From CAVPWP01 sp050789285 (GTDB lineage: Bacteria; Pseudomonadota; Alphaproteobacteria; Rhodobacterales; Rhodobacteraceae): 64,000 nt of DNA. The translations under genes were made by a program, and so were the position numbers. Below, piece after piece: positions 1 through 7,871 of the stretch (position 1 is its first letter; each line of letters starts with the position of its first letter). Location: positions 248,001-312,000 of the forward strand of contig NZ_JBOUVX010000004.1 in assembly GCF_050789285.1 (NCBI RefSeq), in the 5' to 3' direction. The notes beneath the pieces were generated by a model that did not search any database, had not been told where the DNA came from, and worked only from the letters and a program-made list of their open reading frames with translations.

Positions 1-2
1 TG

Positions 3-746
3 ACCGACGGCCGTTTCGAGATGGATCTCGAAGACCTGGCGACCCGGCTGACAGGCCGCGAACGGATCGTGGTCCTGTGTTCACCGCACAACCCCGGCGG
101 GCGGGTCTGGTCGCCGGACGAGATCCGCGCCCTGGCCGCCTTCTGCGAGGCCCACGACCTGATCCTGATCTCGGACGAGATCCACATGGACCTGACCTTC
201 CCGGGCGTCCGCCATGTGCCGACCGCGGTCGCCGCGCCCGAGGCCAGGGCACGGCTCGTCACCCTGTCGGCGGCGTCGAAGGGCTTCAATATCGCCGGGG
301 GCGAAACCGGGTTCATCGTGATCGAGGATCCCGCACTGATGGCGACCTTCGACCAGACCTTCAGGAACCGGGGCGGCACCCCCAACCGCTTCGGCATGCT
401 CCTGCTGCGCGCGGCCTGCCGCGAGGGCGGACCGTGGAGCGATGCGGTCCGTGCCTATCTTGCCGACAACTTCACGCTGTGGCGGGACCGCATCGGCGCC
501 CTGCCGGGCATCGAGGTCATGGACATGAGCGCCACCTATCTGTCGTGGGTCGACTTCCGTGGCACGGGCTGCACGACGCAGGATGTCGATACCCGAATCG
601 GGGTCCATGCCCGAATCGCCAAAAGCCCGGGTCAGGCCTTCGGCACCGGCGGTGACGGCTGGAACCGGTTCAACCTTGCCATGCCGCGGCCGCGCCTTTT
701 GACGGCGATCGAGCGCATGGAAGAGGCCTTCGCCGATCTTCAGTAG
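3..746 (+). CDS. MalY/PatB-type PLP-dependent C-S lyase/aminotransferase, C-terminal part (5' end outside window)
   Basis: The reading frame is open from the window edge, so this is the last ~247 codons of a fold-type I PLP enzyme; the family is usually about 390 aa, so roughly the first third is missing. Visible motifs are CSPHNPGGRVW (substrate/PLP loop), ISDEIHMDL (Asp that contacts the pyridine nitrogen) and SAASKGFNIAG, whose Lys forms the Schiff base. These match the MalY/PatB cystathionine beta-lyase branch of the class I/II aminotransferases. The likely reaction is beta-elimination of cystathionine or a similar S-conjugate in the cytoplasm; a plain aminotransferase is the alternative. 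It converges on the next gene with 12 bp between stops. Confidence 0.85.
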   Translation, partial: TDGRFEMDLEDLATRLTGRERIVVLCSPHNPGGRVWSPDEIRALAAFCEAHDLILISDEIHMDLTFPGVRHVPTAVAAPEARARLVTLSAASKGFNIAGGETGFIVIEDPALMATFDQTFRNRGGTPNRFGMLLLRAACREGGPWSDAVRAYLADNFTLWRDRIGALPGIEVMDMSATYLSWVDFRGTGCTTQDVDTRIGVHARIAKSPGQAFGTGGDGWNRFNLAMPRPRLLTAIERMEEAFADLQ

Positions 747-758
747 GTCCGCCGCGCC

Positions 759-1112
759 TCAGACAAGGCGCGGGATCAGACCCACGGGGGCGTTTTCGTC
801 CCGGTCGTAGTCCAGCGGCGCGCGGTCGACGGCCGCGGTCGAGCGCTTGAATTCATAGACCATCTCGCCGGCCTCTTGCGCGCTGGCCACGATAAGGCAC
901 TGCGACAGATGCCGCGCGCCATCGTAAAGGTCGACAAGGCCGCGCAGGTGCGGCGCGTCCTCGGCATCGAGGGCGAAGCCCCGGTCCCACACGCGCAGAA
1001 TGGTGAAGGTCTGATCGCCAACCTTCACCCGAAGGCGGCTTTTCTTGGCGGCGGCACGCTTGCGGGCCCGTTCCAGGCCGTCACGCACCTCTTTCGGCAG
1101 ATACTCGGACAT
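759..1112 (-). CDS. conserved hypothetical protein, 117 aa
   Basis: A soluble 117-aa protein with a basic N-terminus (ERARKRAAAKKSRLRVKVG) followed by a beta-rich core containing ALDAEDAPHLRGLVDLYDG and a QCLIVAS segment. I recognise this only as the kind of small conserved protein found across Rhodobacteraceae; no function is assignable. The ATG at 1110-1112 is preceded by GGGGGAG about 10 nt upstream, which supports the start. A TTGACG hexamer (minus strand, 1160-1165) could serve as its -35 box, but no convincing -10 follows. It has no signal peptide or membrane segment and faces the upstream PLP enzyme tail to tail. Confidence 0.7.
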   Translation of the reverse strand: MSEYLPKEVRDGLERARKRAAAKKSRLRVKVGDQTFTILRVWDRGFALDAEDAPHLRGLVDLYDGARHLSQCLIVASAQEAGEMVYEFKRSTAAVDRAPLDYDRDENAPVGLIPRLV

Positions 1113-1347
1113 GACACATACTCCCCCTAACGCCTTGAGGATGAGGGGTTTTCACGTTTCGTCAAGCAAAGCTTCGGAATCTCCAAACGCAAGGCGACGA
1201 TTCCACTTCGACTGGGGAATTGTCGCCACATGGGCCGGCCGTCGGATTTGGTGTGCAATTTCGCACTTAAGCTGCGCCAACATGGGGATTACTGTGCCTG
1301 GATGCGTCGCCTACCTGACCCGTGGATTGCTGAACGGAGGACCTCGG

Positions 1348-2343
1348 ATGGGACAGCTGGTAGACGGCGTCTGGCACGACACATGGTACGACACGGCGCG
1401 CAGCGGTGGGGCCTTCGTGCGGTCGACCGCGCGGTTCCGGAACTGGATCACCCCCGATGGCAGGCCGGGCCCGTCAGGCGATGGCGGCTTCGAGGCCGAA
1501 GCGGGACGCTATCATCTTTACATCTCCTACGCCTGTCCCTGGGCGCATCGCACGCTGATCTTCCGCGAACTGAAAGGCCTTCAGGACCTGATCGGCGTTT
1601 CGGTCGTGCACCCCGACATGCTGACGGACGGCTGGACCTTTGCGCATGACTATCCGGGCACGACCGGAGACAGGCTGCATGCTGCGCCCTTCCTGCGCGA
1701 CATCTACCTGAAAGCCGATCCGAAGATTTCGGGCCGCGTTACCGTGCCGGTGCTCTGGGACCGGCAGCGCGAGACGATCGTGTCGAACGAATCCTCGGAA
1801 ATCATCCGCATGTTCAACGGCGCCTTCGATCACCTGACCGGCAACCGCGACGACTACTGGCCAGAAGACCTTCGCGCGGCCATCGACGACGTGAACACCC
1901 GCATCTACGACACGGTCAACAACGGCGTCTACCGCGCCGGCTTCGCCACCACCCAGTCCGCCTACGACGCGGCAGTGGCGCCTCTGTTTCAGTCGCTCGA
2001 CTGGCTCGAGGATCGGCTGTCACGCAGCCGCTACCTGATGGGCGGGCGGATCACCGAGGCCGACTGGCGGCTCTTCACGACGCTGGTGCGCTTCGATCCG
2101 GTCTATCACCTGCATTTCAAATGCAACCGGAAACGGCTGATCGACTATCCGAACCTCTGGGCCTACACGCGCGAACTTTACCAACGACCGGGCGTCGCCG
2201 GCACCGTGAACTTCGACCACATCGTGCGGCACTATCATTACAGCCACGCCTCGATAAACCCGCATCGCATCCTCCCGATCAACCCGATCCTCGATTGGTC
2301 CGAACCGCATCGGCGCGAGGAACTGCCGCGCAGGGCCGCCTGA
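1348..2343 (+). CDS. yqjG: glutathionyl-hydroquinone reductase (Xi-class glutathione S-transferase, YqjG/ECM4 family)
   Basis: A 331-aa cytoplasmic enzyme expected to reduce glutathionyl-hydroquinones to free hydroquinones with release of GSSG. The N-terminal thioredoxin-like domain carries the catalytic Cys63 in YACPWAHRTLI, the hallmark CPWAHR motif of Xi-class GSTs. Further signatures are VPVLWD, IVSNESSEIIRMFN, and in the all-alpha C-terminal domain GGRITEADWRLFTTLVRFD. The length matches the family (~320-330 aa). The frame is open further upstream, but ATG 1348 starts the family N-terminus and has GGAGG at 1336-1340. It is monocistronic; the following gene is on the other strand. Confidence 0.9.
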   Translation: MGQLVDGVWHDTWYDTARSGGAFVRSTARFRNWITPDGRPGPSGDGGFEAEAGRYHLYISYACPWAHRTLIFRELKGLQDLIGVSVVHPDMLTDGWTFAHDYPGTTGDRLHAAPFLRDIYLKADPKISGRVTVPVLWDRQRETIVSNESSEIIRMFNGAFDHLTGNRDDYWPEDLRAAIDDVNTRIYDTVNNGVYRAGFATTQSAYDAAVAPLFQSLDWLEDRLSRSRYLMGGRITEADWRLFTTLVRFDPVYHLHFKCNRKRLIDYPNLWAYTRELYQRPGVAGTVNFDHIVRHYHYSHASINPHRILPINPILDWSEPHRREELPRRAA

Positions 2344-2353
2344 AGCCAGGGCC

Positions 2354-2713
2354 TCAGGTGCTGCCGTAGTGGTGGACGATCGCCGCGATGTCCTCGGGCG
2401 GGGTGTGGGTTTTCACATAGGCGCAGGCGTTGGGGATGTGGTTGAAGATCGACCCGTCGGAAAAGAAGGTGCTGTTCGTGACGAAGACGACCTTGGCGTC
2501 GGGCTGGCGGTAGCTTGCGAAATCGGCCACCGCGATCGCGCTGCCCCGCACCAGCATCAGGTCGAGCACGATGACGCCGACCTCGAACTCGCACAGGAAC
2601 TGCGTTGCCTCGTCCTGCGACGCGACACGCGCCACGATGGCTCCAAGACGCTCAAGATGGTTCGCCCAGACCCTCGACAGGTCGGGATTGTTCGCCACGA
2701 TCAGGACCAGCAT
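2354..2713 (-). CDS. receiver-only response-regulator-like protein with degenerate acidic pocket
   Basis: A 119-aa single receiver domain of the CheY fold with no output domain. The putative phospho-acceptor Asp51 sits in VIVLDLML and the conserved Lys in YVKTHTPPEDI. The Mg2+-binding acidic pair normally found at the end of beta-1 (DD or ED) is replaced by Asn8-Asn9 in LIVANNPDLS, so normal Mg-dependent phosphorylation is doubtful. I chose ATG 2713 because GGAGGTGAC abuts it; a longer frame exists to 2773 but lacks that support. I believe this is a Rhodobacteraceae-typical family. Function is unknown; partner binding or a phosphorylation-independent role is inference. Confidence 0.75.
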   Translation of the reverse strand: MLVLIVANNPDLSRVWANHLERLGAIVARVASQDEATQFLCEFEVGVIVLDLMLVRGSAIAVADFASYRQPDAKVVFVTNSTFFSDGSIFNHIPNACAYVKTHTPPEDIAAIVHHYGST

Positions 2714-2777
2714 GTCACCTCCGGGGCCAGATCTTCCGGCTCCGCGTTCCCCCGACGCCAATATGTCGGCCAAGTTC

Positions 2778-2792
2778 CTAACGAAAGGTTAA
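2778..2792. promoter_or_regulatory. CtrA-like site (CTAA-N7-TTAA)
   Basis: The intergenic region between the divergent receiver gene (start 2713) and the lytic transglycosylase (start 2892) contains CTAACGAAAGGTTAAC. This differs at one position from the alphaproteobacterial CtrA consensus TTAA-N7-TTAA. It lies 65-79 bp upstream of the receiver start and ~100 bp upstream of the other gene. Assignment rests on motif resemblance only. Confidence 0.35.
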
Positions 2793-2891
2793 CGCGCGAC
2801 CGTGGTCGACACCTGACGCGGCGGCAGTCCGCCGGCCATTGCCAGACGGCAGCGGACTGCTAGGGTTCAGCATCACAGACGGAGTGACCCC

Positions 2892-4085
2892 ATGCGCCTG
2901 CGCCACCACATCGCCCCCCTCATGGTCGCCCTTGCGGGCCTTTCCGCAGCCGCCCCCGCATCTGCGAGCGTGCCCTGCGGAGGAAGCTTCGGCGATTTTG
3001 TCGCGGCGATGAGGGCCGAAGCCCTGCGCCAGGGGTTCGACCGGGCAAGCGTCGACAGCTTCTTTTCCGGCGTCCGGCAGGATCCGGCGGTGATCCGCGC
3101 CGACCGCGCGCAGGGCATCTTCCAGATGCCCTTCACCGATTTCGCCCGCCGTCTCATCAGCAACGACCGCCTGGTGCGGGGCCAGCGCAACGCGCAGCAG
3201 TGGGATGCCGTCTTCGACCGGATCGAACGGGACTACGGCGTCAACCGGGGTGTCCTTCTGGCCTTCTGGGCCTTCGAGACCGACTACGGCGCGGTTCAGG
3301 GCGACTTCAACACCGTGAACGCGCTGATGACCCTTTCGCACGACTGCCGCCGGCCCGACCTGTTCCGGCCGCAGGTCTTCGCGGCGCTTCAGCTTTATAC
3401 CATGGGCGATCTCGACCCGGCGCGCACCACCGGCGCCTGGGCGGGCGAGATCGGCATGGTGCAGATGCTGCCGGGTGACATCATCCGGAACGGGGTCGAT
3501 GGCGACGGCGACGGGCACGTGCGGCTCAAGACCTCGGCGCCCGACGCGCTGATGTCGGGGGCGAACATGCTGCGCGCGCTTGGCTGGCGGGCGAACGAGC
3601 CCTGGCTGGTCGAGATCGTCGTGCCGCAATCGCTTGACTGGTCGCAAACCGGGCTTGGAAAGGCCAGGCGCGTCTCGGACTGGGAGGCGCTGGGCGTGCG
3701 CGGCAGATCGGGCGCGTTGCCGGCGCGAAACCTGCCCGCCTCGGTCCTGCTGCCGCAGGGGCGCAACGGGCCGGCCTTCCTCGCCTACCCGAACTTCGAC
3801 GTCTATTTCGAGTGGAACAAGAGCTTCGTCTACGTCACCACCGCCGCCTATTTCGCGACACGCCTGGAAGGCGCGCCGGTGTTCGAGGCCGGCAATCCCA
3901 GCCCCGCCCTGCCCGAGGGACAGATGAAAGCCCTTCAGCAGAAGCTGCAGGCGCGCGGGCACGACGTGGGCGCCATCGACGGCATCCTTGGCGCCCTGAC
4001 GCGCGCGGCGGTCCAGAAGGAGCAGATGCGCCTTGGCCTGCCCGCGGATGCCTGGCCAACGACCGAGCTTCTGAACCGCCTCTGA
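2892..4085 (+). CDS. lytic murein transglycosylase (MltB-like, GH103) with C-terminal peptidoglycan-binding domain
   Basis: A 397-aa exported muramidase that cleaves the MurNAc-GlcNAc bond to give 1,6-anhydro-muropeptides. Residues 1-25 form a signal peptide ending in SAAAPASAS. The SLT/MltB catalytic domain carries the general acid Glu129 in LAFWAFETDYG, followed by TVNALMTLSHDCRR and GEIGMVQMLPGD. The last ~65 residues (MKALQQKLQARGHDVGAIDGILG...) are a PG_binding_1 domain. No lipobox is present, so it should be soluble in the periplasm. GGAGTG lies 5 nt before the ATG. It is one of two lytic transglycosylases in the window. Confidence 0.9.
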   Translation: MRLRHHIAPLMVALAGLSAAAPASASVPCGGSFGDFVAAMRAEALRQGFDRASVDSFFSGVRQDPAVIRADRAQGIFQMPFTDFARRLISNDRLVRGQRNAQQWDAVFDRIERDYGVNRGVLLAFWAFETDYGAVQGDFNTVNALMTLSHDCRRPDLFRPQVFAALQLYTMGDLDPARTTGAWAGEIGMVQMLPGDIIRNGVDGDGDGHVRLKTSAPDALMSGANMLRALGWRANEPWLVEIVVPQSLDWSQTGLGKARRVSDWEALGVRGRSGALPARNLPASVLLPQGRNGPAFLAYPNFDVYFEWNKSFVYVTTAAYFATRLEGAPVFEAGNPSPALPEGQMKALQQKLQARGHDVGAIDGILGALTRAAVQKEQMRLGLPADAWPTTELLNRL

Positions 4086-4090
4086 AGCGG

Positions 4091-4219
4091 TCAGCGCAGG
4101 GCGACGACCACCAGCGGCTTGGTCGCGAAATCGCGCTTCACCGCATGATCCGGGCTGCCAAGCCCGCTGGCGATGGCCAGAAGGAAGAGACCCAGAGCGA
4201 TTCCCGTGAACTCGTACAT
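4091..4219 (-). CDS. small membrane protein, 42 aa
   Basis: A 42-codon gene with one hydrophobic helix (FTGIALGLFLLAIASGLGS) followed by a basic tail (HAVKRDFATKPLVVVALR). The ATG is preceded by a good ribosome-binding site, GAGGTG with 6-nt spacing. It starts 65 nt downstream of the smc stop on the same strand, so it could be read from the smc transcript or from its own promoter. The leader contains the inverted repeat described at 4205-4247. I do not recognise the family; single-span inner-membrane placement is inferred from hydropathy. Confidence 0.55.
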   Translation of the reverse strand: MYEFTGIALGLFLLAIASGLGSPDHAVKRDFATKPLVVVALR

Positions 4220-4247
4220 CGTGAACACCTCATGTCGTTCGTTCACG
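4205..4247 (-). promoter_or_regulatory. leader hairpin with alternative pairing around the start codon of the 42-aa protein
   Basis: On the minus strand CGTGAAC (4241-4247) is complementary to two downstream copies of GTTCACG, one directly before the ATG (4220-4226) and one just inside the coding region (4205-4211). The first pairing can be extended by one base pair into the A of the AUG and holds the GAGGT Shine-Dalgarno in its loop. The two pairings exclude each other. Structure is read by eye; regulation is inference. Confidence 0.4.
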
Positions 4248-4284
4248 AGTCGTTCTAAGCCGTAAAGGTTAATTCGGTCTAAGG

Positions 4285-7200
4285 TTAAGCGACCAGCGCC
4301 TCGGCCTTTCGCAGGTCGACCGAGACAAGCTGGCTGACCCCCAGTTCGGCCATCGTCACCCCGAACAGCCGGTCCATCCGCGACATGGTCACGGCATGAT
4401 GGGTGATGATCAGGAATCGTGTGTCGGTGCGCCGCGTCATCTCGTCCAGAAGGTCGCAGAACCGGGTAACGTTGGCGTCGTCCAGCGGCGCGTCGACTTC
4501 GTCCAGAACGCAGATCGGCGCAGGGTTTGCCAGGAACACGGCGAAGATCAGCGCCAGCGCGGTCAGCGTCTGCTCGCCCCCCGACAGAAGGCTGAGCGTG
4601 GCCAGCTTCTTGCCCGGCGGCTGGCACATGATCTCGAGCCCGGCCTCGAGCGGGTCATCGCTTTCGACAAGGACAAGCCTCGCCTCGCCGCCCCCGAAGA
4701 GATGCTTGAAGAGCATCGCGAAGTTCCCGTTCACCTGCTCGAAAGCGGTTAGCAGCCGTTCCCGGCCCTCGCGGTTGAGGTTGGCGATCCCGGTCCGCAG
4801 GGTGCCGATCGCCTCTTGCAGGTCGGTGCGCTCGCTCACCAGCGTGTCGTGTTCTTCCTGCACTTCACGGGCGTCTTCCTCGGCGCGCAGGTTGACCGCG
4901 CCAAGCGCGTCGCGCTGGCGGCGCAGGCGATGGACGTCTGCCTCGAGCGCGGTGGCCGAAGGCATGGCGTCAAGCGTGGTGGCCAGGGTGTCGAACAGCG
5001 CGTCGGGCGACGTGTCGAGTTCTTCGGCGATCCGCGCCGCGGCCGCGGCCACGGCCTCTTTCGCGGCGGCGTGCCGCGCCTCGGTGCCGGCCCGCGCCTC
5101 GCGGGCCTCGGATGCGGCGCGTTCGGCGTCGCGTTCGGCCGCGGCGGCCTCGCGCAGGGCGGTCTCGCCCGCGGCCAAGGCATCGGCGGCCTTCCGGCGC
5201 CGCGCCTCGGCCTCGTCGATGCGCGACCGCAGCGCCGCCTGATCGGCACGGATGCGTTCAGGCGCGGCCTTCGCCTCGGTCAGCTTGCGGTCGGCGGCCT
5301 CGCGACGCTCGTCGAGTTCGGCGATCCGCGCCCCGGCGGTTTCAAGCCGGTTGACCCAATCGCCGCGCTCGCGCGCGATCTCGGTCAGGCGGCGATGACG
5401 CGCCTCGCCGGCGCGGCGCAGCTCGTCATGACCCGACCGCCGGGTCATCATCGTCATCCGCGCGGCCTCGACGGTCACGCGCACATCCTCGGCCTCGGCC
5501 CGTGCGGCATCGAGGTCGCCCAGACCCTTCAACGCCGCCTCGGCCTGGCGCAGGCGCTCGCGTGCCGCCGCCGCTTCCTCGGAATGGCGCACCTCGGCCA
5601 GGCGCGAGCTTTCCAGCTTGCCCGCGGCGATGTTGCGATCGGCTTCGGCCCGCGACAGCGCGCGGCTGGATTCCGTCACGCGCTGGTCGGCGGCACGGCG
5701 GGCTTCGCGCGCGGCCCGGTCGGCCTCGGTCGTCTCGGCCAGCCGCCGCTTGAGCACCTCGTGCGCCTGTTCGGCGCCCGCGGCGCGCGCACCGACCTCT
5801 TCAAGGTCCTGCTTCAGCTCCTGCAGGCGGTTCAGTTGCTGCATCCGAAGCGCGGTCGCCGAAGGCGCATCCTCGGCGGCGGTGCGGAAGCCGTCCCAGC
5901 GCCAAAGGTCGCCGTCGACGCTGACAAGGCGCTGGCCGGGACGAAGCTCGGCCTGACGCCGGGTGCCATCCGACCGGTCGACCAGTCCCACCTGGCTCAG
6001 CCGGCGGGCCAGGACATCGGGCACGGTCACGAAATTCGACAGGGCCGCGACGCCGTCGGGCAGGGTCTGCGGCTGGGCATAGCCCGGCAGCGCGGCCCAG
6101 CCCGACACGCCATCGGCCTTCACGACCGGGGCGCGCAGGTCGTCGGCCAGCGCCGCGCCCAGGGCCTTCTCGTAGCCCGACTTGACCGAGACAAGGTCCA
6201 GAACCTGCCCGCCCTCGGCGGTGTCCCGCTGGACAAGACGCGCCAGCGCGGCAACCTCGGCCCGAAGGGCGCTGACCTCTCCCGAAGCGGCCGAATGGGC
6301 GGCCCGGGCGTCGGACTCGCGCGCCTGGGCTTCGCCGCGCGCATCGTCGGCGGCGACCAGCGCGGCCTCGGCGGATTCGGCGGCGGCGGTCGCTTCGGCC
6401 AGCGCCGCCTCAGCGGCCGCAAACGCCGATTCCGAGCGCTTCAGGTCCTCGGCGGACTGGCGCGCGGCCTCACGGGCAGCGACGGCGGCAGCCTCGCTTT
6501 TCTGCTGTGTCGCGGACTCGTCCTCGACCAGACGCTGCGCGGACTGATGACGCGCGGCAAGCCGGGCCACATCCTCGGTCAGCTGGGAATAGGCGGTCTC
6601 GCGATCCTGCAGGACCTGCGCGGCGTCGTGCGCGGCCGCCGCGGCAGCCTCGAGCGCGGCCTCATGCCCCTCGCCATCGGCCGCAAGCCGCGTGGCTTCG
6701 TCGTCAAGCGCCGCCAGCGTCTGGCCGGCGTCCCGGTTCAGCACGGCTTCGCGTTCGGCGTCGCGCGCCAACTGCTCGATCTGGGCCTCGAGTGCCGCGA
6801 TCGCGCCGCGCGCCCGCTTCTCGGCCTCGTCCAGCGTCGACAGCTCGACCGTCAGCCGCTGCAGGATGGCCGAGGCGATGGCCTCTTCCTCGCGCAGGGG
6901 GGGCAGACCTTCCTCGGCCTCGCCCCGGCGCGTGGCCGCCGCGCGCGCAAGGCGCTCGGCCTCGGCCGTGCGGCGCGTCTGGTCGGTCAGGGCCGCCTGA
7001 GCCGCCTGCGCGTGCTGGCCGGCCTCGTGCCAGCGGCGATAAAGCAGCGCGCCCTCGGCCTTGCGAAGTTCTTCGCCGATCTCGCGATAGCGCGCGGCTT
7101 GTCGGGCCTGGCGTTCCAACTGCCGCAATTGCTGGGCCAGCTGCTCGATCACGTCCTCGACCCGTGCAAGGTTCTGCTCGGCGCCGTTCAGCTTCAGTTC

Positions 7201-7740
7201 GGCCTCGTGACGGCGCTGGTAAAGACCCGAGATGCCGGCGGCTTCCTCGAGGATCCGGCGACGGTTCGTCGGCTTGGCATTGATCAGTTCCGAAATCTGG
7301 CCCTGCCGCACCAACGCCGGCGAATGCGCCCCGGTCGAGGCATCGGCAAACAGCATCTGCACGTCGCGCGCGCGCACGTCCTTGGCGTTGGCCTTGTAGG
7401 CCGACCCCGCGTCGCGGGTGATGCGGCGCACGATTTCAAGGGTGTCCGCGTCGTTGAAGGCGGCCGGAGCCAGCCGCTCGGAATTGTCGATGAACAGTGC
7501 CACTTCCGCGAAGTTCCGCGCCGGGCGGCTGGCGGCCCCGGCAAAGATCACGTCCTCCATCCCGCCCCCGCGCATGGCGGTCGGGCGGTTTTCCCCCATG
7601 ACCCAGCGCAGCGCCTCAAGCAGGTTCGACTTGCCGCAACCGTTCGGCCCGACGACGCCGGTCAGCCCATCGGCGATGACAAGGTCGGTGGGGTCGACAA
7701 AGCTTTTGAAGCCGTTGAGTCTGAGCCTGGTGAAGCGCAA
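4285..7740 (-). CDS. smc: chromosome segregation protein SMC
   Basis: A 1151-aa SMC ATPase, the core of the condensin-like complex that compacts and segregates the chromosome with ScpA/ScpB. The N-terminal head has Walker A GPNGCGKSNLLEALRW (residues ~32-47) and the R-loop region DVIFAGAASRPARN. Two long Ala/Glu/Arg-rich coiled coils flank a hinge around residues 500-640 (VLDLVSVKSGYEKALGAAL). The C-terminal head holds the signature LLSGGEQTLTALAL and Walker B CVLDEVDAPLDD. The family N-terminus MRFTRLRLNGFKSFVDP starts at a TTG codon with no recognisable Shine-Dalgarno. No scp gene is adjacent. Confidence 0.97.
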   Translation of the reverse strand: MRFTRLRLNGFKSFVDPTDLVIADGLTGVVGPNGCGKSNLLEALRWVMGENRPTAMRGGGMEDVIFAGAASRPARNFAEVALFIDNSERLAPAAFNDADTLEIVRRITRDAGSAYKANAKDVRARDVQMLFADASTGAHSPALVRQGQISELINAKPTNRRRILEEAAGISGLYQRRHEAELKLNGAEQNLARVEDVIEQLAQQLRQLERQARQAARYREIGEELRKAEGALLYRRWHEAGQHAQAAQAALTDQTRRTAEAERLARAAATRRGEAEEGLPPLREEEAIASAILQRLTVELSTLDEAEKRARGAIAALEAQIEQLARDAEREAVLNRDAGQTLAALDDEATRLAADGEGHEAALEAAAAAAHDAAQVLQDRETAYSQLTEDVARLAARHQSAQRLVEDESATQQKSEAAAVAAREAARQSAEDLKRSESAFAAAEAALAEATAAAESAEAALVAADDARGEAQARESDARAAHSAASGEVSALRAEVAALARLVQRDTAEGGQVLDLVSVKSGYEKALGAALADDLRAPVVKADGVSGWAALPGYAQPQTLPDGVAALSNFVTVPDVLARRLSQVGLVDRSDGTRRQAELRPGQRLVSVDGDLWRWDGFRTAAEDAPSATALRMQQLNRLQELKQDLEEVGARAAGAEQAHEVLKRRLAETTEADRAAREARRAADQRVTESSRALSRAEADRNIAAGKLESSRLAEVRHSEEAAAARERLRQAEAALKGLGDLDAARAEAEDVRVTVEAARMTMMTRRSGHDELRRAGEARHRRLTEIARERGDWVNRLETAGARIAELDERREAADRKLTEAKAAPERIRADQAALRSRIDEAEARRRKAADALAAGETALREAAAAERDAERAASEAREARAGTEARHAAAKEAVAAAAARIAEELDTSPDALFDTLATTLDAMPSATALEADVHRLRRQRDALGAVNLRAEEDAREVQEEHDTLVSERTDLQEAIGTLRTGIANLNREGRERLLTAFEQVNGNFAMLFKHLFGGGEARLVLVESDDPLEAGLEIMCQPPGKKLATLSLLSGGEQTLTALALIFAVFLANPAPICVLDEVDAPLDDANVTRFCDLLDEMTRRTDTRFLIITHHAVTMSRMDRLFGVTMAELGVSQLVSVDLRKAEALVA

Positions 7741-7745
7741 GGGCG

Positions 7746-7820
7746 TGCGGGGTCCGCTGTGATTCCGATCCGGGCAGTGTCAGGCCGGTGCGCCGCCCTG
7801 TCAACGCAAAGGACCCCGCA
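7746..7820. repeat. 10-bp perfect inverted repeat upstream of smc
   Basis: TGCGGGGTCC (7746-7755) and GGACCCCGCA (7811-7820) are perfect complements separated by 55 nt. The proximal arm ends 5 nt before the smc TTG start codon, where a ribosome-binding site would be expected. It could form a long-loop hairpin in the smc leader; it lacks a T-tract, so it does not look like an intrinsic terminator. Confidence 0.4.
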
Positions 7821-7871
7821 TCTGCGCGACCTTGCCGGCTTGTCCACAAGATATTGAAAGGGTGTGCGCGT

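Noticed and set aside
4816..7857. A 1013-codon open frame on the plus strand opposite smc
   Set aside because: It mirrors the smc coding strand in a G+C-rich genome where antisense frames stay open; the translation is Arg/Gly/Leu-rich with no family features, and smc is unambiguous.
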